Shown here: piece after piece, positions 8,834 to 17,126 of the stretch | Layout: every line of letters starts with the position of its first letter | Numbering within the stretch: position 1 is the first letter of the stretch | Assembly: GCF_902833085.1 (NCBI RefSeq) | Contig: NZ_CADFEB010000010.1 | Span: forward strand, 357,227 to 421,226 | Reading direction: 5' to 3' | DNA: 64,000 nt | From: Burkholderia ubonensis | Lineage (GTDB): Bacteria > Pseudomonadota > Gammaproteobacteria > Burkholderiales > Burkholderiaceae | Position numbers and translations under genes: made by a program | Notes under the pieces: generated by a model | Told to the model about the DNA's origin: nothing | The model's database searches: none | Seen by the model: only the letters and a program-made list of their open reading frames with translations

Positions 8834-9250
8834 GCGCGCGTCGTTCGAGTGCAATGAAACGCGCGTTCGGGCGCGCGTCCGGTGTCGCGAACCGATGCCT
8901 AAAATGATGATCGAGAATGTTGCGCGAACGCCTTGTAAAAGCCTTTCAATAAGGTATCAGGGCTAGCGGAAACCCTTATCCTGCGGGCGTTGCGGCGAGG
9001 CGCGAGGGTGGCCTGATACATGCTTGCATCGGTAGTGTTACCACTACCCCAAAAAAGTCCCACAAATTAATTTGATCACCTACACTTCGGCGCAAGTACG
9101 GGTGGGCGGCTGCTAAAAGCGGCCGCTTCGCGTGCTTGAGGCCAAGTGCATGAACGATGCAACCGGCGAATCGTCCAGTGATGGCAAGCACAGGGATGGC
9201 AGCGGGGCACCGGGCGATGGCGTTTTTGGGGATCGAAACTGGAGACTTAT
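8834..9250. other. Intergenic region before the branched-chain amino-acid binding protein gene
   Basis: No credible gene. An inverted repeat GGTAGTG (9031-9037) and CACTACC (9042-9048) around a 4-base loop is the one clear structure and could be an operator or a leader hairpin for the gene at 9251. I see no convincing promoter hexamers. Confidence 0.5.
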
Positions 9251-10393
9251 ATGAATATCAAGATGCAAAAGCTGCTGCCGATCGCCGCAGCGGCAACGCT
9301 GTGCGTTGCTGCCGCAGGCAATGCGTCCGCCGATCAAGTCGTCAAGATCGGCCACGTCGCGCCGTTGACGGGCGGCATTGCACACCTCGGCAAGGACAAT
9401 GAAAACGGCGCGCGTCTCGCCGTCGAGGAAATCAACGCGAAGGGTCTCACGGTCGGCGGCCAGAAAATCACGCTGCAGCTCGATGCGCAGGATGACGCGG
9501 CCGACCCGCGGCAGGCGACGCAGGTCGCGCAGAAGCTCGTCGACGACAAGGTCGTCGCGGTGGTCGGCCACCTGAACTCGGGCACCTCGATTCCGGCGTC
9601 GAAGATCTACAGCGATTCCGGCATCGTGCAGATCTCGCCGTCGGCGACCAACCCGGCTTACACGCAGCAAGGCTTCAAGACGACGTACCGCGTCGTCGCG
9701 ACCGATGCGCAGCAGGGCCCGGCACTCGCGAACTACGCGCATTCGAAGGGCATCAAGAGCGTCGCCGTGGTCGACGATTCGACCGCTTACGGCCAGGGTC
9801 TCGCGAACGAGTTCGAGAAGAAGGCCAAGGCGCTCGGCCTGAAGGTGATGTCGCACGACGCGACGAACGACAAGGCGGTCGACTTCCGCGCGATTCTGAC
9901 CAAGATCAAGGGCGAGAATCCGGACGCGATCATGTACGGCGGCATGGATGCGACGGGCGGCCCGTTCGCGAAGCAGGCGAAGCAGCTCGGCCTGCGCGCG
10001 AAGATCCTCGCGGGCGACGGCGTGTGTACCGAGAAGCTGTCCGACCTCGCCGGCGACGCGACCGACAACATCGTGTGCTCGGAAGCGGGTGCTTCGCTCG
10101 AGAAGATGCCGGGCGGCAGCGCGTTCAAGGCGAAGTACGAGAAGCGCTTCGGCCAGCCGATCCAGATCTACGCGCCGTTCACGTATGACGCGGTGTATAT
10201 CATCGCCGACGCGATGAAGCGCGCGAACTCGACCGATCCGGCGAAGATTCTCGCGGCGATGCCGGAGACGAACTACACGGGCGTGATCGGCACGACGTCG
10301 TTCGACTCGAAGGGCGACCTGAAGCACGGCGTGATTTCGCTCTACAACTACAAGGGCGGCAAGAAGACCTTCCTCGACGAAGTGAAGATGTAA
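9251..10393 (+). CDS. livK: Branched-chain amino-acid ABC transporter substrate-binding protein
   Basis: A periplasmic binding protein of 380 residues. The first 27 residues are a Sec signal (lysine, then LLPIAAAATLCVAAAGNASA), with mature protein from about DQVVKIGHVAPLTGG. The rest follows the LivJ/LivK type I fold: ENGARLAVEEINAKG, AVVGHLNSGTSIPASKIY, IVQISPSATNP, and a C-terminal TGVIGTTSFDSKGDL. It would capture leucine, isoleucine or valine for a LivHMGF permease, but no permease or ATPase gene lies next to it, so it must work with a transporter encoded elsewhere. A strong terminator follows at once, so it is monocistronic. Confidence 0.94.
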   Translation: MNIKMQKLLPIAAAATLCVAAAGNASADQVVKIGHVAPLTGGIAHLGKDNENGARLAVEEINAKGLTVGGQKITLQLDAQDDAADPRQATQVAQKLVDDKVVAVVGHLNSGTSIPASKIYSDSGIVQISPSATNPAYTQQGFKTTYRVVATDAQQGPALANYAHSKGIKSVAVVDDSTAYGQGLANEFEKKAKALGLKVMSHDATNDKAVDFRAILTKIKGENPDAIMYGGMDATGGPFAKQAKQLGLRAKILAGDGVCTEKLSDLAGDATDNIVCSEAGASLEKMPGGSAFKAKYEKRFGQPIQIYAPFTYDAVYIIADAMKRANSTDPAKILAAMPETNYTGVIGTTSFDSKGDLKHGVISLYNYKGGKKTFLDEVKM

Positions 10394-10420
10394 GCAGCGA
10401 GCGGTCGACAGCAGGGGTAG

Positions 10421-10456
10421 AAACGCGCATGCGGCAACGCATGCGCGTTTCTTTTT
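10421..10456 (+). terminator. Intrinsic terminator after livK
   Basis: A perfect 13-bp stem (10421-10433 with 10438-10450) closed by a GCAA loop and followed by CTTTTT. Confidence 0.92.
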
Positions 10457-10484
10457 GCGGGGTTCGCCGCGTGCGGGCCTGCCG

Positions 10485-11696
10485 TCAGATCTTCAGATGC
10501 GCGAGCACCTTCGGCGCGACGGCCGCGACGAGCGCCGCGCACAGCGCGACGACCGCGAGCCCGATCGTCAGGTTCGCGGCTTGCGCGACCGCGCCGATCA
10601 CGACCGGACCGAACAGCAGTCCGAAATAGGCGAGGCCGGCCACGTGCGCGAGGCCTTCGGCCGCATGGATGCCCTTCACGCGCGCGGCCGCGGCGAACAG
10701 CACCGGCATCATGTTCGCGAGCCCGAGGCCCATCAGCGTGAAACCCGTCAGCACCGCGGCCGGGTGCGGCAACAGCAGCGCGCCGATCATCCCCGCGCAC
10801 GCGAGCGACGCGCTCGCGAACACGAGCTGCGGCGCGCCGAAGCGCGCGCGCACCGCGTCGCCGGCGAAGCGCGCGGCCGCCATGCCGCCGGAGAAGGCCG
10901 CATACGCGGCGCTCGCGAGCGCGGGGCTGGCCGCGACGACGTCGCGCATGTAGACGGTCGCCCAGTCGTACATCGCGCCTTCGGCGATGAGCGCCACGAG
11001 CGCGATGCCGCCGAGCATCCACAGCGCGGGCGAGCGCCAGCGGTTGCCGCCGCCGTGCGTGTGCGCGTGATGCGGGACGTGCGGCAGCACCGACGGGCAC
11101 GCGGCGACGAGCACCGCGGCGCTGACCGCCGCGGCGAGCGCGAGGTGGGCGGCGGGCGCCATGCCGGCCGACAGCAGCGCGCCGCCGGCCGCCGCGCCGG
11201 CCATCCCGCCGATGCTGAACATCCCGTGCAGCGCCGACATGATCGGCCTGCCGATTGCGATCTCGACCGCGCTCGCCTCGGCGTTCATCGCGACGTCGAG
11301 CGTCGCCATCGAGAAGCCGAACAGCGCGAGCACCGCGAGCAGCAGCGGATAGTCGGGCACCACGAGGAGCAGCGCCGCGCACGCCGACATCACGAGGCCG
11401 CCCGCGAGGCACGCGGTGCGCGAGCCGACGCGCGCGATCCAGCGCGCGACGGTCAGCATCGCGGCGATCGAGCCGCCGGCCACCGCGAACAGCGCGATGG
11501 ACAGCAGCGCGGGACTCAGCGCGAACTTGTCGCGCACGGTCGGCACATGCACGCCCCACGACGCGTACATCATGCCGGCGACGAAGAACAGCGCCATCGT
11601 GGCGGTGCGGGCCCGCTGGCGAACGGGGAGCGAAAGGGCGCGGTGCGCGGCGGGCGCGGCGGGCGCGGCCGCAAGGTCGGGGGAGGATTCGGACAC
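10485..11696 (-). CDS. MFS transporter
   Basis: A 12-segment major facilitator protein. With the GTG start at 11696 it has 403 residues; longer versions starting nearer 11816 only add a polar leader, so I prefer the shorter form, though its ribosome site is weak. The first helix is MALFFVAGMMYASWGVHVPTV, followed by the short loop and VARWIARVGSR, which stands in for the MFS loop 2-3 motif. The overall look is of the YbjJ-like family of unknown substrate. It lies convergent to livK and divergent from the HugZ-like gene, with no metabolic partners to suggest a substrate. Confidence 0.8.
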   Translation of the reverse strand: MSESSPDLAAAPAAPAAHRALSLPVRQRARTATMALFFVAGMMYASWGVHVPTVRDKFALSPALLSIALFAVAGGSIAAMLTVARWIARVGSRTACLAGGLVMSACAALLLVVPDYPLLLAVLALFGFSMATLDVAMNAEASAVEIAIGRPIMSALHGMFSIGGMAGAAAGGALLSAGMAPAAHLALAAAVSAAVLVAACPSVLPHVPHHAHTHGGGNRWRSPALWMLGGIALVALIAEGAMYDWATVYMRDVVAASPALASAAYAAFSGGMAAARFAGDAVRARFGAPQLVFASASLACAGMIGALLLPHPAAVLTGFTLMGLGLANMMPVLFAAAARVKGIHAAEGLAHVAGLAYFGLLFGPVVIGAVAQAANLTIGLAVVALCAALVAAVAPKVLAHLKI

Positions 11697-11905
11697 GTCA
11701 AGCTCTGCAGAGGAAAAATGGTCGAACGCGCGACACGTCGATCGAGATTCGTCCGATTCTATCGAAGCGCTTACGATTTCGCTGGCGCTGTGCGTGTGGT
11801 TCGATGCCGGGCGCACGTCGCCCGATTCGCCGCGACGGCGGTCACGAGTAACATCGATCCACCACGGCGCGCACGCTGCGCCGCCTTTCGCCCGCAGGAG
11901 TTTTC

Positions 11906-12565
11906 GTGAACATCGACCCCGCCCTTGCCCTGCATCTGCTGCACCGTTGCGCGCTCGGCACGCTTGCGACGCACGCGCGCGAGCCGCAAGGCTTTCCGTA
12001 TCCGACGGTCGTGCCGTTCGCGCCGGACGCGCGCCACCGGCCCGTGATCCTCGTGAGCGGCCTCGCCGAGCACACGCGCAATCTCGCCGCCGATCCGCGC
12101 GCGGGCTTTCTCGTCGTCGACGCGCCGGACGGCGACGTGCTGAACGCCGAGCGCGCGACGCTGCTCGGCCGCTTCGCGCCGGTCGATGCCGATCCGCATC
12201 TGGTCGCGCGCTACCTGCGCTACGAACCGGACGCCGCGCGCTATCTCGCGCTCGGCGATTTCACGTTCTGGGCGCTCGACGTGGAGCGGCTGCGCTATAT
12301 CGGCGGATTCGGCCGGATGGGCTGGGTGGAAGGTGCGGCGCTCGACGCGCGGGCGCCGCTCGGCTTCGACGACGAGCAGGCGCTGTGGGCCGCATACGAC
12401 GCCGCCGACGTGCGCCGCGCCGGGCTCGACCTGCTGGGCGTCGACCGCTACGGCGCGGACTGGCGGCACGACGGCCGGCGGATCCGCACCGCGTTCGACG
12501 CACCGCAGACGGACACCGGCGCGCTGCGCACGCAACTGGTTGCATGCGCACAACGTGTGGCGTGA
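11906..12565 (+). CDS. HugZ-like FMN/heme-binding protein with C-terminal DUF2470
   Basis: A 219-residue protein of the pyridoxamine-phosphate-oxidase-like split beta-barrel fold. Residues about 5-140 contain the barrel strands (ALGTLATHAREPQGFPYPTVV, SGLAEHTRNLAADPRAGFLV), and the tail (about 145-219), with GVDRYGADWRHDGRRIRTAF, is the DUF2470 extension seen in heme-utilisation proteins such as HugZ. Some members degrade heme, others only bind flavin. It starts with GTG at 11906 behind GCAGGAG. No heme uptake genes are next to it, so the role in iron release remains family-based. Confidence 0.8.
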   Translation: MNIDPALALHLLHRCALGTLATHAREPQGFPYPTVVPFAPDARHRPVILVSGLAEHTRNLAADPRAGFLVVDAPDGDVLNAERATLLGRFAPVDADPHLVARYLRYEPDAARYLALGDFTFWALDVERLRYIGGFGRMGWVEGAALDARAPLGFDDEQALWAAYDAADVRRAGLDLLGVDRYGADWRHDGRRIRTAFDAPQTDTGALRTQLVACAQRVA

Positions 12566-12916
12566 CGTCGCGGCGTCGATCTGTTTATTTCGTTGACTAT
12601 ACAAGTCGATCTTTCCGATCCTGTCGTCTGATGAAAGCTTTGATTTTTGGGATGCAGGGTAATTGCGTATGCTGAAAGTCTTAATAGCCGCCTGCTTTTG
12701 TCCTAATCTCGCTGTAAGGACATGGAAAATTGAGAAATGGCGGCGACGGGTCAAAATGACCCGGCCGAATGGCAATTCAACTCGGGATTTTCATTGAGTC
12801 TGCTTCATTCAATTCCGTTTTGTGCTAATCTCTGCCTTCAAAATCCGAGGCACAAATATTTCAAGAATGGTGAACCGGCTCAAGACCGGCACCATTGGTC
12901 AGATAAAAGGGAAACT
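12566..12916 (+). promoter_or_regulatory. AT-rich upstream region and structured leader of the H-NS-family gene
   Basis: This stretch is clearly AT-richer than its surroundings. Just before the ribosome site, AATGGTG (12866-12872) pairs with CACCATT (12890-12896), and CCGG at 12875-12878 pairs with CCGG at 12886-12889, forming one stem with a small bulge and a CTCAAGA loop. A possible promoter is TTCATT followed 16 bases later by TAATCT near 12806-12833. The hairpin ends about 10 bases before GGGAAACTATG, so it could affect translation. Confidence 0.55.
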
Positions 12917-13210
12917 ATGTCTTCTTACAAGGACCTGCTGGCCCAGCGGGAAAAGCTGGAGAAGCAAATCGAAGAGGCGAAGTCGCGTGAATACGCGGAA
13001 GTCCTCAATGACGTGAAGCAGAAAATCGCTGACTACGGCTTTACGCTCGCCGAGCTCGGCCTGAGCCGTGCGAAGGCTGGCAAGGTCGGCCGTCCGCGTG
13101 CCGGCGTCGCGGCAAAATACCGCGATCCGGAATCGGGCGCGACGTGGTCGGGCCGCGGCAAGCCGCCGCGCTGGATCGCAGGCAAGAACCGCGAACAGTT
13201 TGCAATCTAA
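12917..13210 (+). CDS. H-NS family nucleoid-associated protein
   Basis: A 97-residue DNA-binding protein. The N-terminal half (about 3-50) is a charged coiled coil (LLAQREKLEKQIEEAKSRE) for oligomerisation; the C-terminal half has the minor-groove domain with YRDPESGATWSGRGKPPRW, the H-NS core motif. Such proteins silence AT-rich, often acquired, DNA. ATG 12917 gives the conserved MSSYKDLL start; an upstream in-frame extension to 12737 is not conserved in form and is rejected. Burkholderia carry many paralogues. It is monocistronic with its own terminator, and an AT-rich region and leader hairpin upstream suggest autoregulation. Confidence 0.92.
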   Translation: MSSYKDLLAQREKLEKQIEEAKSREYAEVLNDVKQKIADYGFTLAELGLSRAKAGKVGRPRAGVAAKYRDPESGATWSGRGKPPRWIAGKNREQFAI

Positions 13211-13235
13211 ACGCCTGTTCGACAGCCTTGCGCTG

Positions 13236-13276
13236 AAAGGCCGCGTGTCCTTGACCGGAGCGCGGCCTTTTGTTTT
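13236..13276 (+). terminator. Intrinsic terminator after the H-NS-family gene
   Basis: AAAGGCCGCG (13236-13245) pairs with CGCGGCCTTT (13261-13270), then TGTTTTG. Confidence 0.88.
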
Positions 13277-13445
13277 GGGTGCCGCCGGTGCCCGCCGGCT
13301 GTCACTAAAATGTCACAATCGGTGTGAATGAAAATGCGACCCGTTCGCATAACCGGTTGATTTAAATGAGAAATTTTGGGTTATCGGAATGGCGTGCGAC
13401 GCGCCTTGGTAGAATTCGATATCGCATCCTCTTATCTCATATTTC

Positions 13446-14612
13446 ATGTCCACCTTTTCCGGCGACGCGCATAGCGGAGAAAAGCACGCGGTTGCGCGCA
13501 AGAGCACGCTGGTCAGTATCGTGCTCAATGTCGTGCTGGCGACGTTTCAGATCGTAGTCGGCACGATTGCGCATTCGCAGGCGCTGATTGCTGATGGCAT
13601 CCATTCAATCTCCGATTTGATCTCGGATTTTGTCGTCCTGGTCGCGAATCGCCACAGTGGCGCAATGCCGGACGCCGATCACAATTACGGGCACAGCCGT
13701 TACGAGACGGTGGCGTCGCTGTTTCTCGGCGGGATTCTGATCGCGGTGGGGATCGGCATGCTGTGGCGCGCGGGCGATCGCCTCGTGCATCTCGAGGACA
13801 TACCGCCCGTGCATTTCAGTGCGCTGATCGTCGCGCTCACCGTGCTGGTGTCGAAGGAGGCGCTGTTCCGCTACATGCTGCGCGAGGCGCAGCGCGTGCG
13901 ATCGGCCATGCTCGTCGCGAATGCATGGCATGCGCGCTCGGATGCCGCGTCGTCGCTCGTGGTCGCGATCGGCATCGTCGGCAGTCTTGCCGGCGTGCGG
14001 CTGCTCGACCCGATCGCTGCCGCGATCGTCGGCTTCATGGTCGCGCGGATGGGCTGGACCTTCGGCTATGACGCGCTGCAGGACCTCTCCGACCGCGCGC
14101 TCGACGAGACCGACACCGCGGAGATTCGCGCGCTGCTCGCGGCCACGCCCGGCGTGCGCGACGTGCACGACCTGCGCACGCGCAAGATGGGCGACTCGGC
14201 GCTCGTCGATGCGCATATCCTCGTCGATCCGATGATCTCCGTATCGGAAGGGCATTACATCGCGGAGACCGCGCGCGCGCGCGTGCTGTCCGACCGGCGC
14301 GTGCTCGACGCGCTGATCCACGTCGATCCGGAGAACGACGCGGCGCGCCGGCCGGCGCTCGCGCTGCCGCCGCGCGGCGAGATCGCGGCCCGGCTCGAGG
14401 CCGAGCTCGCGCGGCGCGGCCTGCGCGCCGACACGGTGAATCTCCACTACCTGAGCACGGGGCTCGAGATCGACGTGACGCTCGCGGCCGATCCGCACGC
14501 AAGCGCCGATGCCGACGCGGCGCTTGCCGAGCGGCTCGACGTCGGCGCGCTGGCGCGCCAGTTCGGCGCGCGCCGGATCAGTTTCACGCGGGCGGTGCCG
14601 GAGCGTCCATAA
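13446..14612 (+). CDS. Cation diffusion facilitator (CDF) family metal exporter
   Basis: A 388-residue inner-membrane antiporter for divalent metals. Six membrane segments occupy about residues 20-215. Metal-site motifs are HSISD in helix 2 (His53, Asp57) and HARSD in helix 5; a His pair in place of the usual Asp favours zinc or a related ion but iron is possible. The cytoplasmic dimerisation domain (about 220-300) carries PGVRDVHDLRTRKMG and a VDAHILVDP strand. The protein extends about 80 residues beyond a minimal CDF, with a second small domain at the C-terminus (RAD..NLHYLSTGLEIDV), seen in some proteobacterial members. It stands alone. Confidence 0.9.
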   Translation: MSTFSGDAHSGEKHAVARKSTLVSIVLNVVLATFQIVVGTIAHSQALIADGIHSISDLISDFVVLVANRHSGAMPDADHNYGHSRYETVASLFLGGILIAVGIGMLWRAGDRLVHLEDIPPVHFSALIVALTVLVSKEALFRYMLREAQRVRSAMLVANAWHARSDAASSLVVAIGIVGSLAGVRLLDPIAAAIVGFMVARMGWTFGYDALQDLSDRALDETDTAEIRALLAATPGVRDVHDLRTRKMGDSALVDAHILVDPMISVSEGHYIAETARARVLSDRRVLDALIHVDPENDAARRPALALPPRGEIAARLEAELARRGLRADTVNLHYLSTGLEIDVTLAADPHASADADAALAERLDVGALARQFGARRISFTRAVPERP

Positions 14613-14641
14613 CGGGGACGCGCATCGGTGTCGTCCGGAAT

Positions 14642-15112
14642 CTAGAGCGGCAGCTGCGTATCGAACTTGATCTCGCGCAGCACGACGCTCGTGCGCACCT
14701 GCGACACCGCCGGAATCTTGAAGATGCGCTCGTGCAGGAATACGTCGTATGCCTTGATGTCGGGCGCGACGATCTTGAGGATGTAATCGGCTTCGCCGGT
14801 CGTGCTGTAGCACTCGGTGACTTCCGGGCAGGTCGCGATCTCGCGCTCGAACTGCTCGACGCCGCCCTCGTTGTGACGGGTCAGGTGCACGTGCGCGAGC
14901 GCGCACACGTGCAGGCCGAGCTTTTCGCGATCGAGCAGCGCGGTGTAGCGCTGGATCACGCCGGATTGCTCCATGTCCTTGATGCGGCGCCAGCACGGCG
15001 TGCTCGACAGGCCGACCTGGTCGGAGATTTCCTGGACTGAACGGCGCGCGTCGAGCTGCAACAGGCGAAGGATTTTTTGCGAAAAGGAATCGAGCGTCAC
15101 CTGCGCCTCCAT
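14642..15112 (-). CDS. Lrp/AsnC family transcriptional regulator
   Basis: A 156-residue feast/famine regulator. Residues about 7-62 form the helix-turn-helix (LQLDARRSVQEISDQVGLSSTPCWRRIKDMEQSGVI), and about 68-145 the RAM ligand-binding, oligomerising domain (EVTECYSTTGEADYILKIVAPD). The start at 15112 gives the usual length. It faces the CDF transporter and lies upstream of nothing on its own strand within 80 bases of the exonuclease gene stop, so no target is evident from context. A second Lrp paralogue occurs at 54152 next to hppD. Confidence 0.93.
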   Translation of the reverse strand: MEAQVTLDSFSQKILRLLQLDARRSVQEISDQVGLSSTPCWRRIKDMEQSGVIQRYTALLDREKLGLHVCALAHVHLTRHNEGGVEQFEREIATCPEVTECYSTTGEADYILKIVAPDIKAYDVFLHERIFKIPAVSQVRTSVVLREIKFDTQLPL

Positions 15113-15191
15113 GCGGCAGCTACAACACTCCGAATGTTAGAGGGGCGCGAAAGGAAAGGCAATCCGATGCGCCGCCGCTGAGGGAGATTCG

Positions 15192-15851
15192 CTAATTTGC
15201 GCGTGGGTCCGTAGGATTTTGTCCCGCCGGGCCGTCGTCTGCCGCCGAGTCGGCGGCGGGCGCCCGCGCGGCGAGCGCGGCCTGCTGCACGCGCAGGTCG
15301 GCGAGCATGTTGCAGAACAGCGCGCCTTGCTCGATCGCGTCGTCGAGCGCGACGTGCGTGTGCGGGTGGTCGTCGAACCAGTGCTTCGGGAAGCGCGGCT
15401 TGATCGCCTTGCGGTACGGCAGGCCCGTCATTGCGAACGCGAGCGTCTTGATGTCGAGCGCCGACCACGAGAACGGGCAGCGGCCGGCAAAGTGCATCAT
15501 GTACCAGAACATGAACGTGAAATCGAAGCCGGCCGGCATTGCGACGAACACCGGCTTGCCGGGCAGCGCCTCGACCCAGTCGACGTAGGCGACGAGCGCC
15601 GCTTCCGGCGCCTGCAGGTCGCGCCGGCACGCGGCCCACGCGTCGGGCTGGGTCTTCCACCATGCGTCCTGCACCGGATGCGGCTGTGCGCCGGGCAGCG
15701 TCTCGAGGTTCGCGGAAAACTTCGCGATCAGCTGCTTGTCCTCCGTGTACGCGGCCGACGCGAAGCTCAGCATCGAGTGCGGGCCGGGAATCGGGCCGTC
15801 GGCCTCGACGTCGGTGCTGACGTAGATTTCCTGAATCGCCTTCTGGTTCAT
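15192..15851 (-). CDS. DnaQ-like 3'-5' exonuclease family protein
   Basis: A 219-residue protein with the four acidic positions of the DEDDh exonuclease fold: DVEADG near residue 14 (Asp and Glu), FDFTFMFWYMMHF in the middle (Asp), and HTHVALDDAIEQG near residue 165 (His and Asp). The last 25 residues are low complexity. Family members trim DNA or RNA 3' ends; the exact substrate cannot be told. ATG 15851 overlaps the stop of the upstream metallo-beta-lactamase gene (ATGA arrangement), so the two are translationally coupled. It is shorter than the polymerase III epsilon subunit and has no beta-clamp motif that I can see. Confidence 0.78.
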   Translation of the reverse strand: MNQKAIQEIYVSTDVEADGPIPGPHSMLSFASAAYTEDKQLIAKFSANLETLPGAQPHPVQDAWWKTQPDAWAACRRDLQAPEAALVAYVDWVEALPGKPVFVAMPAGFDFTFMFWYMMHFAGRCPFSWSALDIKTLAFAMTGLPYRKAIKPRFPKHWFDDHPHTHVALDDAIEQGALFCNMLADLRVQQAALAARAPAADSAADDGPAGQNPTDPRAN

Positions 15852-16492
15852 CCGAACACCTTGTCCGAGACGAACGGATTCGTGCGGCGCTCGTCGCCGA
15901 ACGTCGAGACCGGGCCGTGGCCGGGCACGAACGTGACGTCGTCGCCGAGCGGCCACAGCTTCTCCTTGATCGAGCGGACGAGGTCGGCGTGATTGCCGCG
16001 CGGGAAATCGGTGCGGCCGATCGAGCCCGCGAACAGCACGTCGCCGACGATCGCGAGCCGGTGCGCCCGGCTGAAGAACACGACGTGGCCCGGCGTGTGG
16101 CCCGGGCAGTGGTAGACCTCGAGCGTCTCGTCGCCGAACTGCACGGTATCGCCGTCGTTCAGCCAGCGGTCGGGCTCGAACGCGTCCGCGGCCGGGAAGC
16201 CGAAGCGCTCGCTCTGCGTCGGCAGCTTCTCGATCCAGAAACGCTCGTCCTCCTGCGGCCCTTCGATCGGCACGCCGTAGCGCGTCGCGAGCGCCTTCGC
16301 GCCCGCGCAGTGATCGATGTGCCCGTGCGTGAGCAGCACCTTCTCGACCTGCACGTTCTGGCGGGCGACTTCCTGTTCGATCCGTTCGAGATCGCCGCCG
16401 GGATCGACGACGGCGGCGCGGCCGGTCGCCTCGCAGACGAGCAGCGAGCAGTTCTGCTGGAACGGCGTGACCGGGATGAGCGTGACTTTCAT
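15848..16492 (-). CDS. Metallo-beta-lactamase fold hydrolase, YcbL/glyoxalase II-like
   Basis: A 214-residue hydrolase. THGHIDHCAGAK (about residues 58-69) is the HxHxDH zinc motif, followed by CPGHTPGHVVFF with the third metal-site histidine and a final GHGP motif. Small single-domain members such as YcbL act as type II glyoxalases, hydrolysing S-lactoylglutathione; other members have different thioester substrates. ATG 16492 gives the conserved MKVTLIPVTPFQQNCSLL start, rejecting an upstream extension. The stop overlaps the start of the exonuclease gene. Confidence 0.9.
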   Translation of the reverse strand: MKVTLIPVTPFQQNCSLLVCEATGRAAVVDPGGDLERIEQEVARQNVQVEKVLLTHGHIDHCAGAKALATRYGVPIEGPQEDERFWIEKLPTQSERFGFPAADAFEPDRWLNDGDTVQFGDETLEVYHCPGHTPGHVVFFSRAHRLAIVGDVLFAGSIGRTDFPRGNHADLVRSIKEKLWPLGDDVTFVPGHGPVSTFGDERRTNPFVSDKVFG

Positions 16493-17126
16493 GGAAGCAC
16501 CGGCGGGTTGAAAGGTCCGATTGTACCGGGCGGACACGCGGCCGGTCGGCCGCGCCGCGCGGGCCGCGCGACGCGCGCGCGAGCATGCCGATTGTTACAG
16601 CCATAGCGAGAATCAATGGTGCGCCGACGGCGGTTTTCGGGACACGTTTTTGAATTCTGTATAATGGCGCCCATCCTGCGTGAAGTTTACGCAATCCGCT
16701 GGTGTTCGAACCCCGATTGACACGGGGTCATGAGCACCGTCAAAGCATCGGCCGCCGGGGAGTCCGGCGGTGAATCCAGCACCGAGTGTTCGGTGCTCAC
16801 GTCTTGTCCGGCCGGGTGCTGCGCGCCCGCTGCGGCCCTGCTGCCGCGCCGCCGGATGAGGCCTGTGCCGCCGTTCCTGTGCGTTGGCTGTATCGACGCG
16901 CGCGAACGTGAAAGCCATGTTCGATGGCGGCATGTGGGGTCTGGTCAGGCTGCCGGGGACAGGTTGCGCCAGACGTGAAAGCTAATCAGGACGGTTGCGG
17001 CGAGTACGATAGCCGCGTCCATGCTAGCCGCCTGCTCGTGTTCGAGCGGGGCGTTGCGCGCATTTGCCGTCCGGGCCGCATAGCAATGCTGTGAAGACGC
17101 GGCCCGAACCAGAAGGCGACACGTCG
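16493..17126. other. Hairpin-rich intergenic region with a possible RNA gene before rlpA
   Basis: No credible coding frame. A TATAAT sits at 16660-16665, though the bases 17 upstream (TCGGGA) are a poor -35. Downstream follow hairpins: GGTGTTC (16701-16707) with GAGCACC (16732-16738) extended by ACCCCG/CGGGGT; CCGCCGG (16752-16758) with CCGGCGG (16764-16770); AGCACCGA (16778-16785) with TCGGTGCT (16790-16797). TGAGCACCG (16731-16739) can instead pair perfectly with CGGTGCTCA (16791-16799), which would break the first and third hairpins. It does not fit tmRNA, RNase P RNA or SRP RNA, and I could not close a 6S-type long stem. Confidence 0.5.

Noticed and set aside
8976..9191. 71-codon frame on the minus strand upstream of livK
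   Set aside because: No ribosome site, no family; covers the inverted repeat and is likely chance.
9113..10327. 404-codon open frame antisense to livK
   Set aside because: No ribosome site or family match; livK on the other strand has a complete signal peptide and fold.
12737..12916. N-terminal extension of the H-NS-family protein from 12737
   Set aside because: Conserved family start MSSYKDLL begins at 12917 after a good ribosome site; upstream is AT-rich leader.
16660..16860. 6S RNA gene before rlpA
   Set aside because: The TATAAT and hairpins made me consider it, but I could not form the long closing stem that 6S RNA requires.
16613..16933. 106-codon frame on the minus strand in the gap before rlpA
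   Set aside because: No ribosome site, unusual composition, and it lies over the hairpins; RNA structure explains the sequence better.
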